64,000 bases of DNA from Marinobacterium ramblicola (GTDB taxonomy: Bacteria > Pseudomonadota > Gammaproteobacteria > Pseudomonadales > Balneatricaceae): the NCBI RefSeq assembly GCF_019084545.1, contig NZ_JAHREP010000016.1, forward strand, positions 1 to 64,000, written 5' to 3'. Under the pieces are notes generated by a model. The model ran no database searches. It was not told the DNA's origin and worked only from the letters and a program-made list of their open reading frames with translations. The translations under genes and the position numbers were made by a program. This document shows, one piece after another, positions 18,048 through 26,444 of the stretch. Positions within the stretch are counted from its first letter, which is position 1. Every line of letters starts with the position of its first letter.

Positions 18048-18213
18048 CTGAATACCAATGGAAGCACAGGTCTGAAATCCCGGCATTGTCCGCTTGAAAG
18101 GATATCGAATTCCGTCTCGGGCGCACCGGGTTCTAAACATTAAAAGATATGATCGATTTCCATAAACGATTTTGACCAGTCGACCATTACACCTAAACGA
18201 GGTGTCTACTGCG

Positions 18214-18756
18214 TTAATCCGTCAGTACGTTACGCGATAGAACCTCAATCTCGTTCCTGAAGTTATCGAGCCCCGTTGTTAAGCTTTTGCACAGCGCCGT
18301 ATCAGCCAATATGCCATCCCGGTCCAGCCCGCTACTCAATAGCGGCAAAGACACATAGGCAGAGTCAACGAGAATCCCGGACATGGTGGTCAGCACCTCT
18401 TTCAGCGCCTCCTGCGCATGGGAAGCGCGGGGCGAGGTGTTGATCAGCATAATCGGCTTGTAGGGGAACTCCTCGCCGCTGACCAGCCAGTCCAGCGCGT
18501 TTTTCATCGGTCCGCTGATACCATGCGCATATTCCGGGCTGGCGATGATCAGGCCTGACGCCTCTGCCAGCGCGGACTTCAAAGATTCCAGCACCGCTAT
18601 TGGCGCCTCTTCGAGATCCGGATTGAACAGCGGCAACTGGCTGATATCACCGATTACAACCTCGATATCATCCGGGGCGAGCGCGCTCAGCGCTTCCAGT
18701 GCAGCGGTATTGTAAGAGACCTTACGCAGGCTTCCCGATAGGGCCAATAGTTTCAA
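18214..18756 (-). CDS. NADPH-dependent FMN reductase
   Basis: A 180-residue flavodoxin-like reductase of the ChrR/YieF/SsuE-type group. The FMN-phosphate loop is LSGSLRKVSYNTAAL (residues 5-19). The second motif SPEYAHGISGPMKNALDWL is the family signature for isoalloxazine binding and dimer contacts. It reduces quinones, chromate or free flavin in relatives. A GGAGG site lies just upstream of the ATG. The MerR gene lies 62 bases upstream on the same strand; MerR regulation of redox enzymes is common, but the link is only positional. Confidence 0.9.
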   Translation of the reverse strand: MKLLALSGSLRKVSYNTAALEALSALAPDDIEVVIGDISQLPLFNPDLEEAPIAVLESLKSALAEASGLIIASPEYAHGISGPMKNALDWLVSGEEFPYKPIMLINTSPRASHAQEALKEVLTTMSGILVDSAYVSLPLLSSGLDRDGILADTALCKSLTTGLDNFRNEIEVLSRNVLTD

Positions 18757-18817
18757 ACTCCCTCCTGAAATCTCCGATCCATGAAGAGTCCAAGCCTAGA
18801 GCTTAAACGGGGTGCAA

Positions 18818-19375
18818 TCAACGGCGGGGGACCGCAGGCAGCGTCTGTTGTCCGGAACGCTGGCGTATCTCTCTGATCTCGGCCTCATCCAACCCCAGCG
18901 ACTGCAAAAACGCCTGGTGTGCTTCGGGGGCATCACGCTCGAACGCCTGATGCCAGCGCAGTCGGCCGGCAGCATCGACCCCGGCCTCCTCCAGCATCGC
19001 GACCCACTGCTGCACGTCCACTTGCCGCTCGCCGCTATCGCCGCTTTTGCGTTGCAGCAGCTCGGCGACTAGGGCCTGCTGGCTGCGTAGCTGGGCGATC
19101 TCCCGGTTCAATACGGTCAGCCGCTTTTCCAGTGCTGTTTCCAACAGCCCGGGATCCTCGCCTTCGAGGATCGCCCGTACCGATTTGAGCGGGATGCCGG
19201 CCTCGCGAAAGGCCGCGATGCGCGACATCCGCATCACTTCGCGCTCGCCATAGAGACGATAGCCGGCGGTTGAATGCTGGCCGGGTGTGAGCAGACCTAT
19301 ACGGTCGTAATAGAGCAGTGTCGCCCTGGATAGACCGAAACGCCTGGCGAACGCAGTTATCGTCATCGGTTGCAT
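18818..19375 (-). CDS. MerR-family transcriptional regulator
   Basis: A 185-residue MerR-type regulator: winged HTH at residues 1-70 (ITAFARRFGLSRATLLYYDR, then AGYRLYGEREVMRMSRI), the dimerising coiled coil at about 80-118 (LETALEKRLTVLNREIAQL), and a variable C-terminal part (about 120-185) lacking a metal-binding cysteine cluster. It is therefore more likely to sense an organic or redox ligand than a metal, by inference. It lies 9 bases after the uncharacterised 132-residue gene and before the FMN reductase, all on the minus strand. Confidence 0.88.
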   Translation of the reverse strand: MQPMTITAFARRFGLSRATLLYYDRIGLLTPGQHSTAGYRLYGEREVMRMSRIAAFREAGIPLKSVRAILEGEDPGLLETALEKRLTVLNREIAQLRSQQALVAELLQRKSGDSGERQVDVQQWVAMLEEAGVDAAGRLRWHQAFERDAPEAHQAFLQSLGLDEAEIREIRQRSGQQTLPAVPRR

Positions 19376-19384
19376 CGCATCCCC

Positions 19385-19783
19385 CTACTCTATCGCGTCT
19401 CGATCCGGTTCCACCCAACTCACTTTGGCCCGCACCGAATTGAGGCAGGCATCACTATAGTGCCTCGCCAACACTGTGTGTGCATCGCACAGCAGATCCG
19501 GATTGGTTTCAAGGAAAGTATCGAAGCTCTGCCGACTCACGCCCGAGAGACGACGTGCCATAATCCGCACCAGCGCCTCGGTCAGTGTATGGTTGTACTT
19601 TTCCTGCGCACCGAACCTCGCCGCCAGCTCGCGGATACCGCTGCATACCCGCTGCCGGGCCTCATCCTCGTCGAAATGAACCAGATGCAGCCAGGCGATG
19701 TAGAGATGACCGCGATGATCAAAGTGTTCCGGCCCCAGCGCCCTTGCTGCAAACAGCTCCAGATAGCTCTTATCGTCGAGCAT
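19385..19783 (-). CDS. Uncharacterised 132-residue protein
   Basis: I do not recognise the family with confidence. The protein is soluble and mostly helical, with a conserved-looking DHRGHLYIAWLHLVHFDEDEA segment near residues 22-42, a basic EKYNHTLTEALVRIMARR helix and a C-terminal region with LLCDAHTVLARHYSD. The start at 19783 is chosen because GGGGGA lies just upstream; the frame is open to 20059 but that extension runs through the lipoprotein gene. It ends 9 bases before the MerR gene, so it is likely co-transcribed with it. Confidence 0.6.
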   Translation of the reverse strand: MLDDKSYLELFAARALGPEHFDHRGHLYIAWLHLVHFDEDEARQRVCSGIRELAARFGAQEKYNHTLTEALVRIMARRLSGVSRQSFDTFLETNPDLLCDAHTVLARHYSDACLNSVRAKVSWVEPDRDAIE

Positions 19784-19860
19784 CTTCGTCCCCCGATTCG
19801 TTAAAAGGGGCGAGTATGAGGTGTGAAGCGGTAGACGGGTCAACGCTATTCTGTCAGCCG

Positions 19861-20421
19861 TTACTCTTTCCAACTGAACACACCATCGAAAGACCGGCAG
19901 TCGATCAACGCATATTCGGCGTCCGGTATAAACACCTGCTGCGCCTTGGAAACCGGATAACTCAGATACTGCGAACATTCCGCGCTCTGACCGGTCCCGA
20001 CCACCACCCTGGTGCCGGGTTGCAGGGTACAGGTTTCCAGCTTGTCCAGCGGCGACCACTGGTAACAGATCTCGTAATCGGATCGGTAGGTCGCCACCTT
20101 GCCGGCCGGCATATCAAACGCCCACCAGTTGCCAAGGCGGCTGTTGGGATTGGTGCTGTTCCAGGCCCGATACAGGGTGATCTCGGCGCGCTCTTTGCTT
20201 TGATAGACCTGTCCCTGGCACAACCCACCCTGGTTGGGCGCGCCGAGCGCCTTATCGAGCAGTGCCTGATCCTCAGTGGCGACGAACTTGTCTGTTAGAT
20301 TTTCCGGTAGCGCGGTATCGCCGACACAGGTTGACGTGACTGGCGCGGATTGCTCGGCGACCGGCTGATAGGCGCAGCCGCCGACCGACAAGATTGCGAA
20401 TAGCAGCAGTGTTCTGTTCAT
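19861..20421 (-). CDS. Putative lipoprotein of unknown function
   Basis: A 186-residue protein with a lipoprotein signal: MNRTLLLFAILSVGGC, where VGGC fits the lipobox with Cys16 as the acylated residue. The mature part has four or more cysteines (for example CVGDTALPEN, GLCQGQ, ICYQW, TCTLQPG) that could form disulfides in the periplasm, and repeated AEYAL/AEITLYR strands. No domain recognised. A GGAGAGGG site lies upstream of the start. It is flanked on the same strand by the methyltransferase gene and the 132-residue gene. Confidence 0.7.
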   Translation of the reverse strand: MNRTLLLFAILSVGGCAYQPVAEQSAPVTSTCVGDTALPENLTDKFVATEDQALLDKALGAPNQGGLCQGQVYQSKERAEITLYRAWNSTNPNSRLGNWWAFDMPAGKVATYRSDYEICYQWSPLDKLETCTLQPGTRVVVGTGQSAECSQYLSYPVSKAQQVFIPDAEYALIDCRSFDGVFSWKE

Positions 20422-20484
20422 CGATCCCTCTCCTTTCTTTCTATCCCTAAGCGCAAAACGATATTAATGCCCTGCAGCAGGCGG

Positions 20485-21315
20485 CTAGCGTCGTTTGCGA
20501 CAGATCAGCTGAATCGGACAGGTTCTGCCCTCTTCGATATTACGCCCGGCATTACGCATCTGTTCCACGGCGCTTTCGCCCATCAACAGGTGCACGCCGA
20601 AACTTGGCAACGTGCCGGCCTCGGCTTTGGCGACAGCGGTTCGGTAACCCGACAGGTAGCGCGCTCCGGTCTCCTCTATCTGGATCGCCTCGAAGCCGCT
20701 CTCCTCGAGCAGTGCCTTCGTCTCGTCGATAGGGATCAGGTAGGAGCCACTGCCATCCATAGACCATGGCACGGGATAAAAGGGTGCACCCGCGGCACCC
20801 AAGCCATGCTCGGTGAGTGCAAAAAAGCCACCGGGTTTAAGCACTCGACAGGCCTCGGTAAAAAACGCGGCGCGGTCGGCCACGTTCATCGTCACGTGTT
20901 GGCTATAGGCCCCATCGAACTGTTCGTCCGCATAGGGCAGACGCTGGCCATCGCCGAGTTCGACCCGCACCTGTGTTTCAAGTCCAACCAGCGCGGTGAG
21001 CCTGTTGGCAGTTTCAACAAACGACTCGGTTATGTCGATACCACTGACACTGCACCCAAATCGCTGGGCAAGATAGCGTGCCGGACCACCGACGCCGCAG
21101 CCGATATCGAGCAACCACTGCCCCGTACCGATGGGCAGCCTGTCGGCCAGCTCGACCGTAGCCGGATATCCGCGAGCATGAAAATGATCCATCGGCGCCA
21201 GATCTTCCACAGTCAGCTTGTCGAGCGGTTTTGCCAGCGCACTTAGCTGCGCCAGGATCTGCTGATACAGATCCGCCTGGCCCCAGTGTTCAGTGCTCGA
21301 TTCGCTTCTGCTCAT
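20485..21315 (-). CDS. SAM-dependent class I methyltransferase
   Basis: A 276-residue Rossmann-fold methyltransferase. Motif I is LLDIGCGVGGPARYLA, motif II region SGIDITESFVETAN, and DEQFDGAYSQHVTMNV followed by ACRVLKPGGFFALTE gives motifs IV-VI. The MDHFHARGYPATVELADRL opening resembles sarcosine/dimethylglycine and related small-molecule methyltransferases, but the substrate is not certain. The start at 21315 has AGGGAGAGAGG just upstream and was preferred to a longer frame (21345). Confidence 0.85.
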   Translation of the reverse strand: MSRSESSTEHWGQADLYQQILAQLSALAKPLDKLTVEDLAPMDHFHARGYPATVELADRLPIGTGQWLLDIGCGVGGPARYLAQRFGCSVSGIDITESFVETANRLTALVGLETQVRVELGDGQRLPYADEQFDGAYSQHVTMNVADRAAFFTEACRVLKPGGFFALTEHGLGAAGAPFYPVPWSMDGSGSYLIPIDETKALLEESGFEAIQIEETGARYLSGYRTAVAKAEAGTLPSFGVHLLMGESAVEQMRNAGRNIEEGRTCPIQLICRKRR

Positions 21316-21433
21316 CCTCTCTCCCTGCGTGCAGATAAAAAGCATCTTATGACCTGCCGCTATTGATGCGCCAGGGTGTTCGCGCCAGTATCAGCTATTA
21401 ATGCCGCAAATGAACCTTTGTGTGGACAAGATA

Positions 21434-21883
21434 ATGAGCGACAAGACAGACACGCACAACCCGCTCCCCTATGGCACCGGTGATGCCACCTACCGAGCCG
21501 CCGGCGGTATCGAGGGCATTACAGCCCTGGTAGACCGCTTCTACGAGCTGATGGACAGCCTGCCGGAAGCCAGAACGCTGCGTGAAATGCACCCCAGGGA
21601 TCTCACCGAATCAAGGCAGAAGCTGGCCTATTTCCTGTCCGGCTGGATGGGAGGCCCGAGGCTGTTCAGCCAGCACTATGGCTCGATCATCATCCCCGAG
21701 GCACATAAGCATTTCCCGGTGGATATGGAGAGCAAAAACGCATGGCTGCGCTGTATGGAACAGGCGCTGATCGAGCTGGATTACCCGGAGGATTTCCGCC
21801 TCTACCTGATGAAGCAGTTGGCCATTCCGGCCGAGGTGATCCGCGCACGGGCTCAGATGGAGGCACAATCGAGGCAGCAGTAG
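21434..21883 (+). CDS. Group II truncated haemoglobin
   Basis: A 149-residue 2-on-2 globin. Family features: TYRAAGGIEGITALVDRFYE at the A/B helices, LYLFLSGW-like helix E (here KLAYFLSGWMGGPRLF), and the distal part PEAHKHFPVDMESKNAWL, where the histidine before FPVD is the proximal haem ligand and the following Trp is the group II Trp-G8. These proteins bind O2/NO or act as peroxidases. The start at 21434 (MSDKTDTHNPLPYG) follows GGACAAG; an upstream ATG at 21401 is possible. Confidence 0.88.
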   Translation: MSDKTDTHNPLPYGTGDATYRAAGGIEGITALVDRFYELMDSLPEARTLREMHPRDLTESRQKLAYFLSGWMGGPRLFSQHYGSIIIPEAHKHFPVDMESKNAWLRCMEQALIELDYPEDFRLYLMKQLAIPAEVIRARAQMEAQSRQQ

Positions 21884-21918
21884 AGCGACTCGATCTGGGC
21901 TTTAAAGCTGTCTGAGTA

Positions 21919-23142
21919 TCAGAGCCGCTGCGCCAATATCGACCTGAACTCGTGACGGGTGAGGACCACCGGATTGGTTTTCATGCTGTTGCCGCCCGAC
22001 GCGGCCGCGATCTGCGCCAGATCACTGACCGTCACGCCGAACGAGGCAAGTCTTGGCAACCGGCAACGCCCGACCCAACTCTCCAGCAACTCGACCAGGG
22101 TATCGGCATCGCTTGATTCATCACCGCTCAGCTCCTCACCTTTAAACTCCCCACCTTTAAGCAAGCGCGCGGCCCGTGCATATTTATGCAGTGCCGGGCT
22201 ATCCGGCGCACGCTGGCGCAGCGCCTCAATATTTTCCCTGGTCACCGCCGCAACCAGGGTACCGCAGGCCACGCCATGGGGGACCGAGAACCAGGCGCCC
22301 AGTAGCGAAGCGATACCGTGTACCGCTCCCAGTCCAGCCTGCGCCAGACAGATACCGGACAGCATCGCGGCGTAGGCGATACAGCCGTAGTCCCGAACCG
22401 GTTGTTCGGGATCGGCGCTGAACCCGGCGGCAAAGGCTTTGATGCCGCTCTCGGCCAGAGCATCGGTGAAGGCACTGGCGCCGGTGGAAACATAGGCTTC
22501 CAGCAGTTGCGTCAGTGCGTCCATGGCGTTGCCGAGCATCACCGGAGGCGGACAGCTGTGCAGCAACTGTGGATCGACAATAGCCAGACGCGCCAGTAGA
22601 CGTTCGTCGCGAAACGATTTTTTAAACCCGCCCGCACCTGCCTGCGTCAGCACTGCATTTTTGGTCATCTCACTGCCGGTACCGGCCGTGGTCGATACGG
22701 CGATAAACGGCAGTGAAGGCCCCTCGTAAGGCAGTTGTGGCCCGACACCTTCGAGATGATCCAGCACCGAGCGACCGCTCGGCAGCAATCCAGCGATAGC
22801 CTTGCCGGCATCCAGCACGCTTCCGCCCCCAATCGCCACCACCATGTCGATCGAGCTGTGCGTAAAACGGCTGACGACAGCGTCGACCTGATCGGGACTG
22901 GGCTCTCCGCCAATGCCGACCTGCTCCCACTCCAGCCCCCGCTCTTCCAGCGCCCGCACTAGCCGCGGCCAGTGCGCTCCGGCGAGGAACGATTGCCCAC
23001 CGGTGATCAGCAACAGGCGGCGACCGAAGGGAACAAGCTCGGCGGGCAGCCGCTCGATGCTCCCCTCGCCAAACAGGATGCGCGGCAGGGCCGCTACGGA
23101 AAACGGTGGTATCGCGGCCGGACTCTCGTTACTCAGCAACAT
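21919..23142 (-). CDS. Iron-type alcohol dehydrogenase
   Basis: A 407-residue Fe-ADH family enzyme (PF00465 type) that would oxidise an alcohol or reduce an aldehyde with NAD(P). The nucleotide-binding GGGSVLDAGKAIAG and family STTAGTGSEMTKNAV motifs are present. Metal ligands: DALTQLLEAY (about 207) keeps the Asp, but Gln stands where many members have His; the two later His are in AVHGIASLLG and VPHGVACG. A charged insertion (about 335-355, GGEFKGEELSGDESSDAD) precedes the last domain. The start at 23142 follows TAGGAGGAATC. It lies downstream of glpV on the same strand, after a terminator-like hairpin. Confidence 0.88.
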   Translation of the reverse strand: MLLSNESPAAIPPFSVAALPRILFGEGSIERLPAELVPFGRRLLLITGGQSFLAGAHWPRLVRALEERGLEWEQVGIGGEPSPDQVDAVVSRFTHSSIDMVVAIGGGSVLDAGKAIAGLLPSGRSVLDHLEGVGPQLPYEGPSLPFIAVSTTAGTGSEMTKNAVLTQAGAGGFKKSFRDERLLARLAIVDPQLLHSCPPPVMLGNAMDALTQLLEAYVSTGASAFTDALAESGIKAFAAGFSADPEQPVRDYGCIAYAAMLSGICLAQAGLGAVHGIASLLGAWFSVPHGVACGTLVAAVTRENIEALRQRAPDSPALHKYARAARLLKGGEFKGEELSGDESSDADTLVELLESWVGRCRLPRLASFGVTVSDLAQIAAASGGNSMKTNPVVLTRHEFRSILAQRL

Positions 23143-23207
23143 GATTCCTCCTATAAAACTGTAATACCCCACTCCTGCGCCCGCGGCATACCGTACATCC
23201 TGTACAT

Positions 23208-23240
23208 AAAAAGACCGGGCAACGTTACCGCTGTCCGGCC
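23208..23240 (-). terminator. Probable rho-independent terminator after glpV
   Basis: On the minus strand, 33 bases past the glpV stop, a hairpin forms between GGCCGG and CCGGTC with one internal mismatch and wobble pairs, loop GTAA, followed immediately by TTTTTAT. This would end the glp importer transcript before the Fe-ADH gene, though read-through may occur. Confidence 0.65.
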
Positions 23241-23272
23241 AATAGGGCTTTCAGGGTTAGATAGCGGTGCTA

Positions 23273-25033
23273 TCAGTTGCTATCGGCGACCTTGTTGACC
23301 GCCTGCCAGCTCTTGAGCAGCTCTTCGTAGGCGATGGTTTCACCCTGCGGCTTCTCGTTGGCCAGCTTGGCCTTCGGCGAACCCGGCTGGCTGAGCCAGT
23401 ATTCCGGATCGCGCGGTTCGTTCAGTTTCGGACCGCACTCGCCCTGCACACCGGCACGTTCAAGACGCTGCATCACCTTGTCCTGTGCTTCGGCCAGACC
23501 GTCCAGCGCTTCCTGCGGGGTCTTCTCGCCGCTGGCGGCTTCGGCGATATACTGCCACCAGAGCTGCGCCAGTTTCGGGTAGTCCGGTACGTTGGTACCG
23601 GTCGGCGACCACTGCACACGGGCCGGGCTGCGGTAGAACTCGACCAGACCGCCCAGCTTCGGCGCTTCCTGGGTCATCACGTCGGAGTTGATGTCGGACT
23701 CGCGGATCGGCGTCAGACCGACCAGCGTCTTCTTCAGCGATACGGTCTTGGCCACGGTGAACTGGGCATAGAGCCAGGCCGCCAGACGCTGCTTGTCCGG
23801 GGTGGAGTTGAGGAAGGTCCAGGAACCGGCGTCCTGGTAACCCAGCTTCATCCCCTCCTCCCAGTAGGGTCCTTTCGGCGACGGTGCCATGCGCCACTTC
23901 GGCGTGCCATCCTCGTTCACCACCGGCAGCCCCGGCTGGGTCATGCTGGAGGTGAAGGCGGTGTACCAGAAGATCTGCTGGGCGATGTTGCCCTGGGCCG
24001 GAACCGGGCCCGCCTCGGAGAAGGTCATGCCCTGAGCTTCGGGCGGCGCGTACTGACGCAACCAGTCGACATACTTGGTGGTGGCGTAGACCGCAGCCGG
24101 TCCGTTGGTGGCACCGCCGCGTGACACGCTGGAGCCCACCGGGCGACAGCCGTCGACGCGGATCCCCCACTCATCCACCGGCAGACCGTTCGGACGCCCC
24201 TTGTCGCCCTCACCCGCCATGGAGAACCAGGCATCGGTGAAGCGCCAGCCCAGAGACGGATCCTTCTTGCCGTAATCCATATGGCCGTAGACGCGCTGGC
24301 CATCGATGTTCTTCACCTTGTTGCTGAAGAAGTCGGCGATATCTTCGTAGGCGGACCAGTTCTTCGGAACCCCCAGCTCATAGCCATAGATCTCCTTGAA
24401 CTGTTTCTTCAGGTCATCGCGGGCGAACCAGTCGGCGCGGAACCAATAGAGGTTGGCGAACTGCTGGTCCGGCAACTGGTAGATCTTGCCGTCCGGGCCG
24501 GTGGTGAAAGAGAGACCGATAAAGTCCTGCAGATCCAGCGTCGGCAGGGTGTAGTCCTTGCCGTCACCTTCGATCATGTCGGAGATCGGCACCACCTTGC
24601 CGTAGCGGAAATGGGTACCGATCAGATCGGAGTCGTTGATGTAGGCGTCGTAGATGTTGCGGTCGGACTGCATCTGGGTCTGCAGCTTCTCGACCACGTC
24701 GCCCTCCTGAATCAGGTCGTGGTTGACCTTGATGCCGGTGATCTCCTCGAACGCCTTGGTCAGTACCTTGGCTTCATATTCGTGGGTGGCGATGGTTTCG
24801 GAGGCGACGTTGATGGTCATACCGCGGAACGGCTCGGCCGCCTTGGTGAACCACTGCAGCTCCTTCAGCTGCTCCTCCTTGCTCAGGGTGGACTTGTCGA
24901 ACTCCTCGGCAATCCACTTGTTGGCCGCGTCGAGATACTGATCCGCGTACGCCTGAACACTGATCCCCAGAGTGGCGGCGCCGATCGCAGCGCTAAGCAG
25001 TATAACCTTTGGCATCTTTTTATTTTTGTTCAT
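23273..25033 (-). CDS. glpV: Glycerol ABC transporter, substrate-binding protein
   Basis: A 586-residue periplasmic solute-binding protein with a signal peptide cleaved near VQAYA-DQ. It is larger than typical binding proteins, as in the GlpV family of the GlpSTPQUV importer. Features include ETIATHEYEAKVLTKAFEEI and the later PDGKIYQLPDQQFANLYWFR and GGATNGPAAVYATTKYVDWL blocks. It delivers glycerol to the GlpP/GlpQ permeases. Last gene of glpSTPQUV, separated from glpU by a 297-base AT-rich gap with stem-loops. The assignment rests mainly on the operon with DUF2160 (GlpU), which is characteristic of this system. Confidence 0.9.
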   Translation of the reverse strand: MNKNKKMPKVILLSAAIGAATLGISVQAYADQYLDAANKWIAEEFDKSTLSKEEQLKELQWFTKAAEPFRGMTINVASETIATHEYEAKVLTKAFEEITGIKVNHDLIQEGDVVEKLQTQMQSDRNIYDAYINDSDLIGTHFRYGKVVPISDMIEGDGKDYTLPTLDLQDFIGLSFTTGPDGKIYQLPDQQFANLYWFRADWFARDDLKKQFKEIYGYELGVPKNWSAYEDIADFFSNKVKNIDGQRVYGHMDYGKKDPSLGWRFTDAWFSMAGEGDKGRPNGLPVDEWGIRVDGCRPVGSSVSRGGATNGPAAVYATTKYVDWLRQYAPPEAQGMTFSEAGPVPAQGNIAQQIFWYTAFTSSMTQPGLPVVNEDGTPKWRMAPSPKGPYWEEGMKLGYQDAGSWTFLNSTPDKQRLAAWLYAQFTVAKTVSLKKTLVGLTPIRESDINSDVMTQEAPKLGGLVEFYRSPARVQWSPTGTNVPDYPKLAQLWWQYIAEAASGEKTPQEALDGLAEAQDKVMQRLERAGVQGECGPKLNEPRDPEYWLSQPGSPKAKLANEKPQGETIAYEELLKSWQAVNKVADSN

Positions 25034-25330
25034 CTTCTACCTCGTTTTTATTATGGCCACCATCCATGGCGGCCCCCCTTCGGGCTGTCGCTGCGCGACG
25101 TTAAAAATTGCTCCCGGCAATTTTTTGTGCTTTTCCGTTTTTGGTAGACCGACGCTCCGTCGGGATACCGGTCCTGTTGCTGTAGCTTTCGCTTTCACCT
25201 GGCCGAAGCCGTGAACCTTTTCGATTTATTTCCTTTTTGCGCATATGACGAATAAAACTAGTTCCAATTCGAAAAATATTCAAATATGAATTTTCGAAAA
25301 AAGACAAAAATCACGTATAACGAAAATTTA
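25034..25330 (-). promoter_or_regulatory. glpU-glpV intergenic region with stem-loops
   Basis: A gap of 297 bases inside the operon. It holds an imperfect palindrome at 25055-25074 (arms of 9 with one mismatch), a 9-bp stem AAAAATTGC/GCAATTTTT at 25103-25125, a 6-bp stem CCGACG/CGTCGG at 25149-25163, and a palindrome TTTTCGAAAA at 25291-25300. Hairpins between a permease gene and a binding-protein gene often set their mRNA ratio. Because glpV is needed in excess, an attenuator, RNA-processing site or extra promoter is plausible. No strong -10/-35 pair was found. Confidence 0.5.
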
Positions 25331-25606
25331 TCATCCCCAACGCAGTATCACAGCCAGCCAGATCACCGAAAGGGCCAGCGGGATCCACAGGTTGAGGTCG
25401 GTAAGCCCGAGGAAGACCAGATGCACATAGGCACTGCTCAGCAGGCCGATGAACAGGCGATCGCCCCGGGTGGTAGCGATGGGCAGAAAGCCCCTGCGCT
25501 CGACGCAGGGCGAGCGCACCTCGTACACCGTCATGCAGATCAGAATGCAGGCGATCACGGAGAAGAACACGGCGACCGGGAGGGTCCAGGCCATCCAACT
25601 GATCAT
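25331..25606 (-). CDS. glpU: Glycerol transporter small membrane subunit (DUF2160)
   Basis: A 91-residue membrane protein with three hydrophobic helices (about 6-28, 48-66, 70-88). It matches the DUF2160 family (ERRGFLPIATTRGDRLFIGLLSSAYVHL region), known from the rhizobial glpSTPQUV operon as GlpU. Its precise role in glycerol import is unclear to me. AAGGAG precedes the ATG. It lies between the glpQ permease and glpV genes, the canonical position. Confidence 0.88.
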   Translation of the reverse strand: MISWMAWTLPVAVFFSVIACILICMTVYEVRSPCVERRGFLPIATTRGDRLFIGLLSSAYVHLVFLGLTDLNLWIPLALSVIWLAVILRWG

Positions 25607-25627
25607 GGTGAGACTCCTTCTTATCGA

Positions 25628-26434
25628 TTAGACACGGCCCAGGGCAAAGCCCTTGGCAACATGGTTACGGACAAACCAGATCACCAGCAGTCCCGGAATG
25701 ATGGTCAGCGCTCCCGCCGCCGACAGCACGCCCCAGTCGATACCGGCGGCGCCCACGGTTCGGGTCATGATCGCCGCGATCGGTTTCGCCTCCACCGAGG
25801 TCAGGGTGCGCGCCAGCAGCAGTTCGACCCAGGAGAACATGAAGGTGAAGAAGGCGGTCACGCCGATTCCCGAGCGGATCATCGGCAGGAAGATCCGCAC
25901 GAAGAAGCGCGGGAAACTGTAGCCGTCGATATAGGCGGTCTCGTCGATCTCCCGTGGCACGCCGGACATGAACCCCTCCAGGATCCACACCGCCAGCGGC
26001 ACGTTGAACAGGCAGTGCGCCAGCGCCACGGCGATGTGGGTGTCGAACAGGCCCACCGAGGAGTAGAGCTGGAAGAACGGCAGCAGGAACACCGCAGGCG
26101 GCGCCATACGGTTGGTCAGCAACCAGAAGAACAGGTGCTTGTCGCCGACGAAGCGGTAGCGGCTGAAGGCGTAGGCCGCAGGCAGTGCCACCAGCAGTGT
26201 GATCACCACGTTCATGGAGACGTACAGCATCGAGTTGATATAGCCGGAATACCAGCTCGGATCGCTGAAGATCACCTCGTAGTTGGCCAGCGTGAAGTGC
26301 TGCGGCCAGAGTGTCAGCGAACTCAGGATCTCCTCGTTGGTCTTGAACGACATGTTCAGCAGCCAGTAGATCGGCACCAGCACGAAGAGTATGTAGAGCG
26401 AGATTCCCAGTGTTTTGCGCTTACTCATTTTCAT
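25628..26434 (-). CDS. glpQ: Glycerol ABC transporter permease
   Basis: A 268-residue permease with six transmembrane helices and the EAA loop IDETAYIDGYSFPRFFVRIF, the coupling helix that contacts the ATPases. MalG-type topology. It pairs with GlpP to form the transmembrane channel. A good GAGGAG site precedes the start. Located between glpP and glpU with 21 bases to the next gene. Confidence 0.9.
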   Translation of the reverse strand: MKMSKRKTLGISLYILFVLVPIYWLLNMSFKTNEEILSSLTLWPQHFTLANYEVIFSDPSWYSGYINSMLYVSMNVVITLLVALPAAYAFSRYRFVGDKHLFFWLLTNRMAPPAVFLLPFFQLYSSVGLFDTHIAVALAHCLFNVPLAVWILEGFMSGVPREIDETAYIDGYSFPRFFVRIFLPMIRSGIGVTAFFTFMFSWVELLLARTLTSVEAKPIAAIMTRTVGAAGIDWGVLSAAGALTIIPGLLVIWFVRNHVAKGFALGRV

Positions 26435-26444
26435 GACTCACTCC

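Noticed and set aside
23267-24124. 285-codon plus-strand frame
   Set aside because: Antisense to glpV and lacking family features; composition of a shadow.
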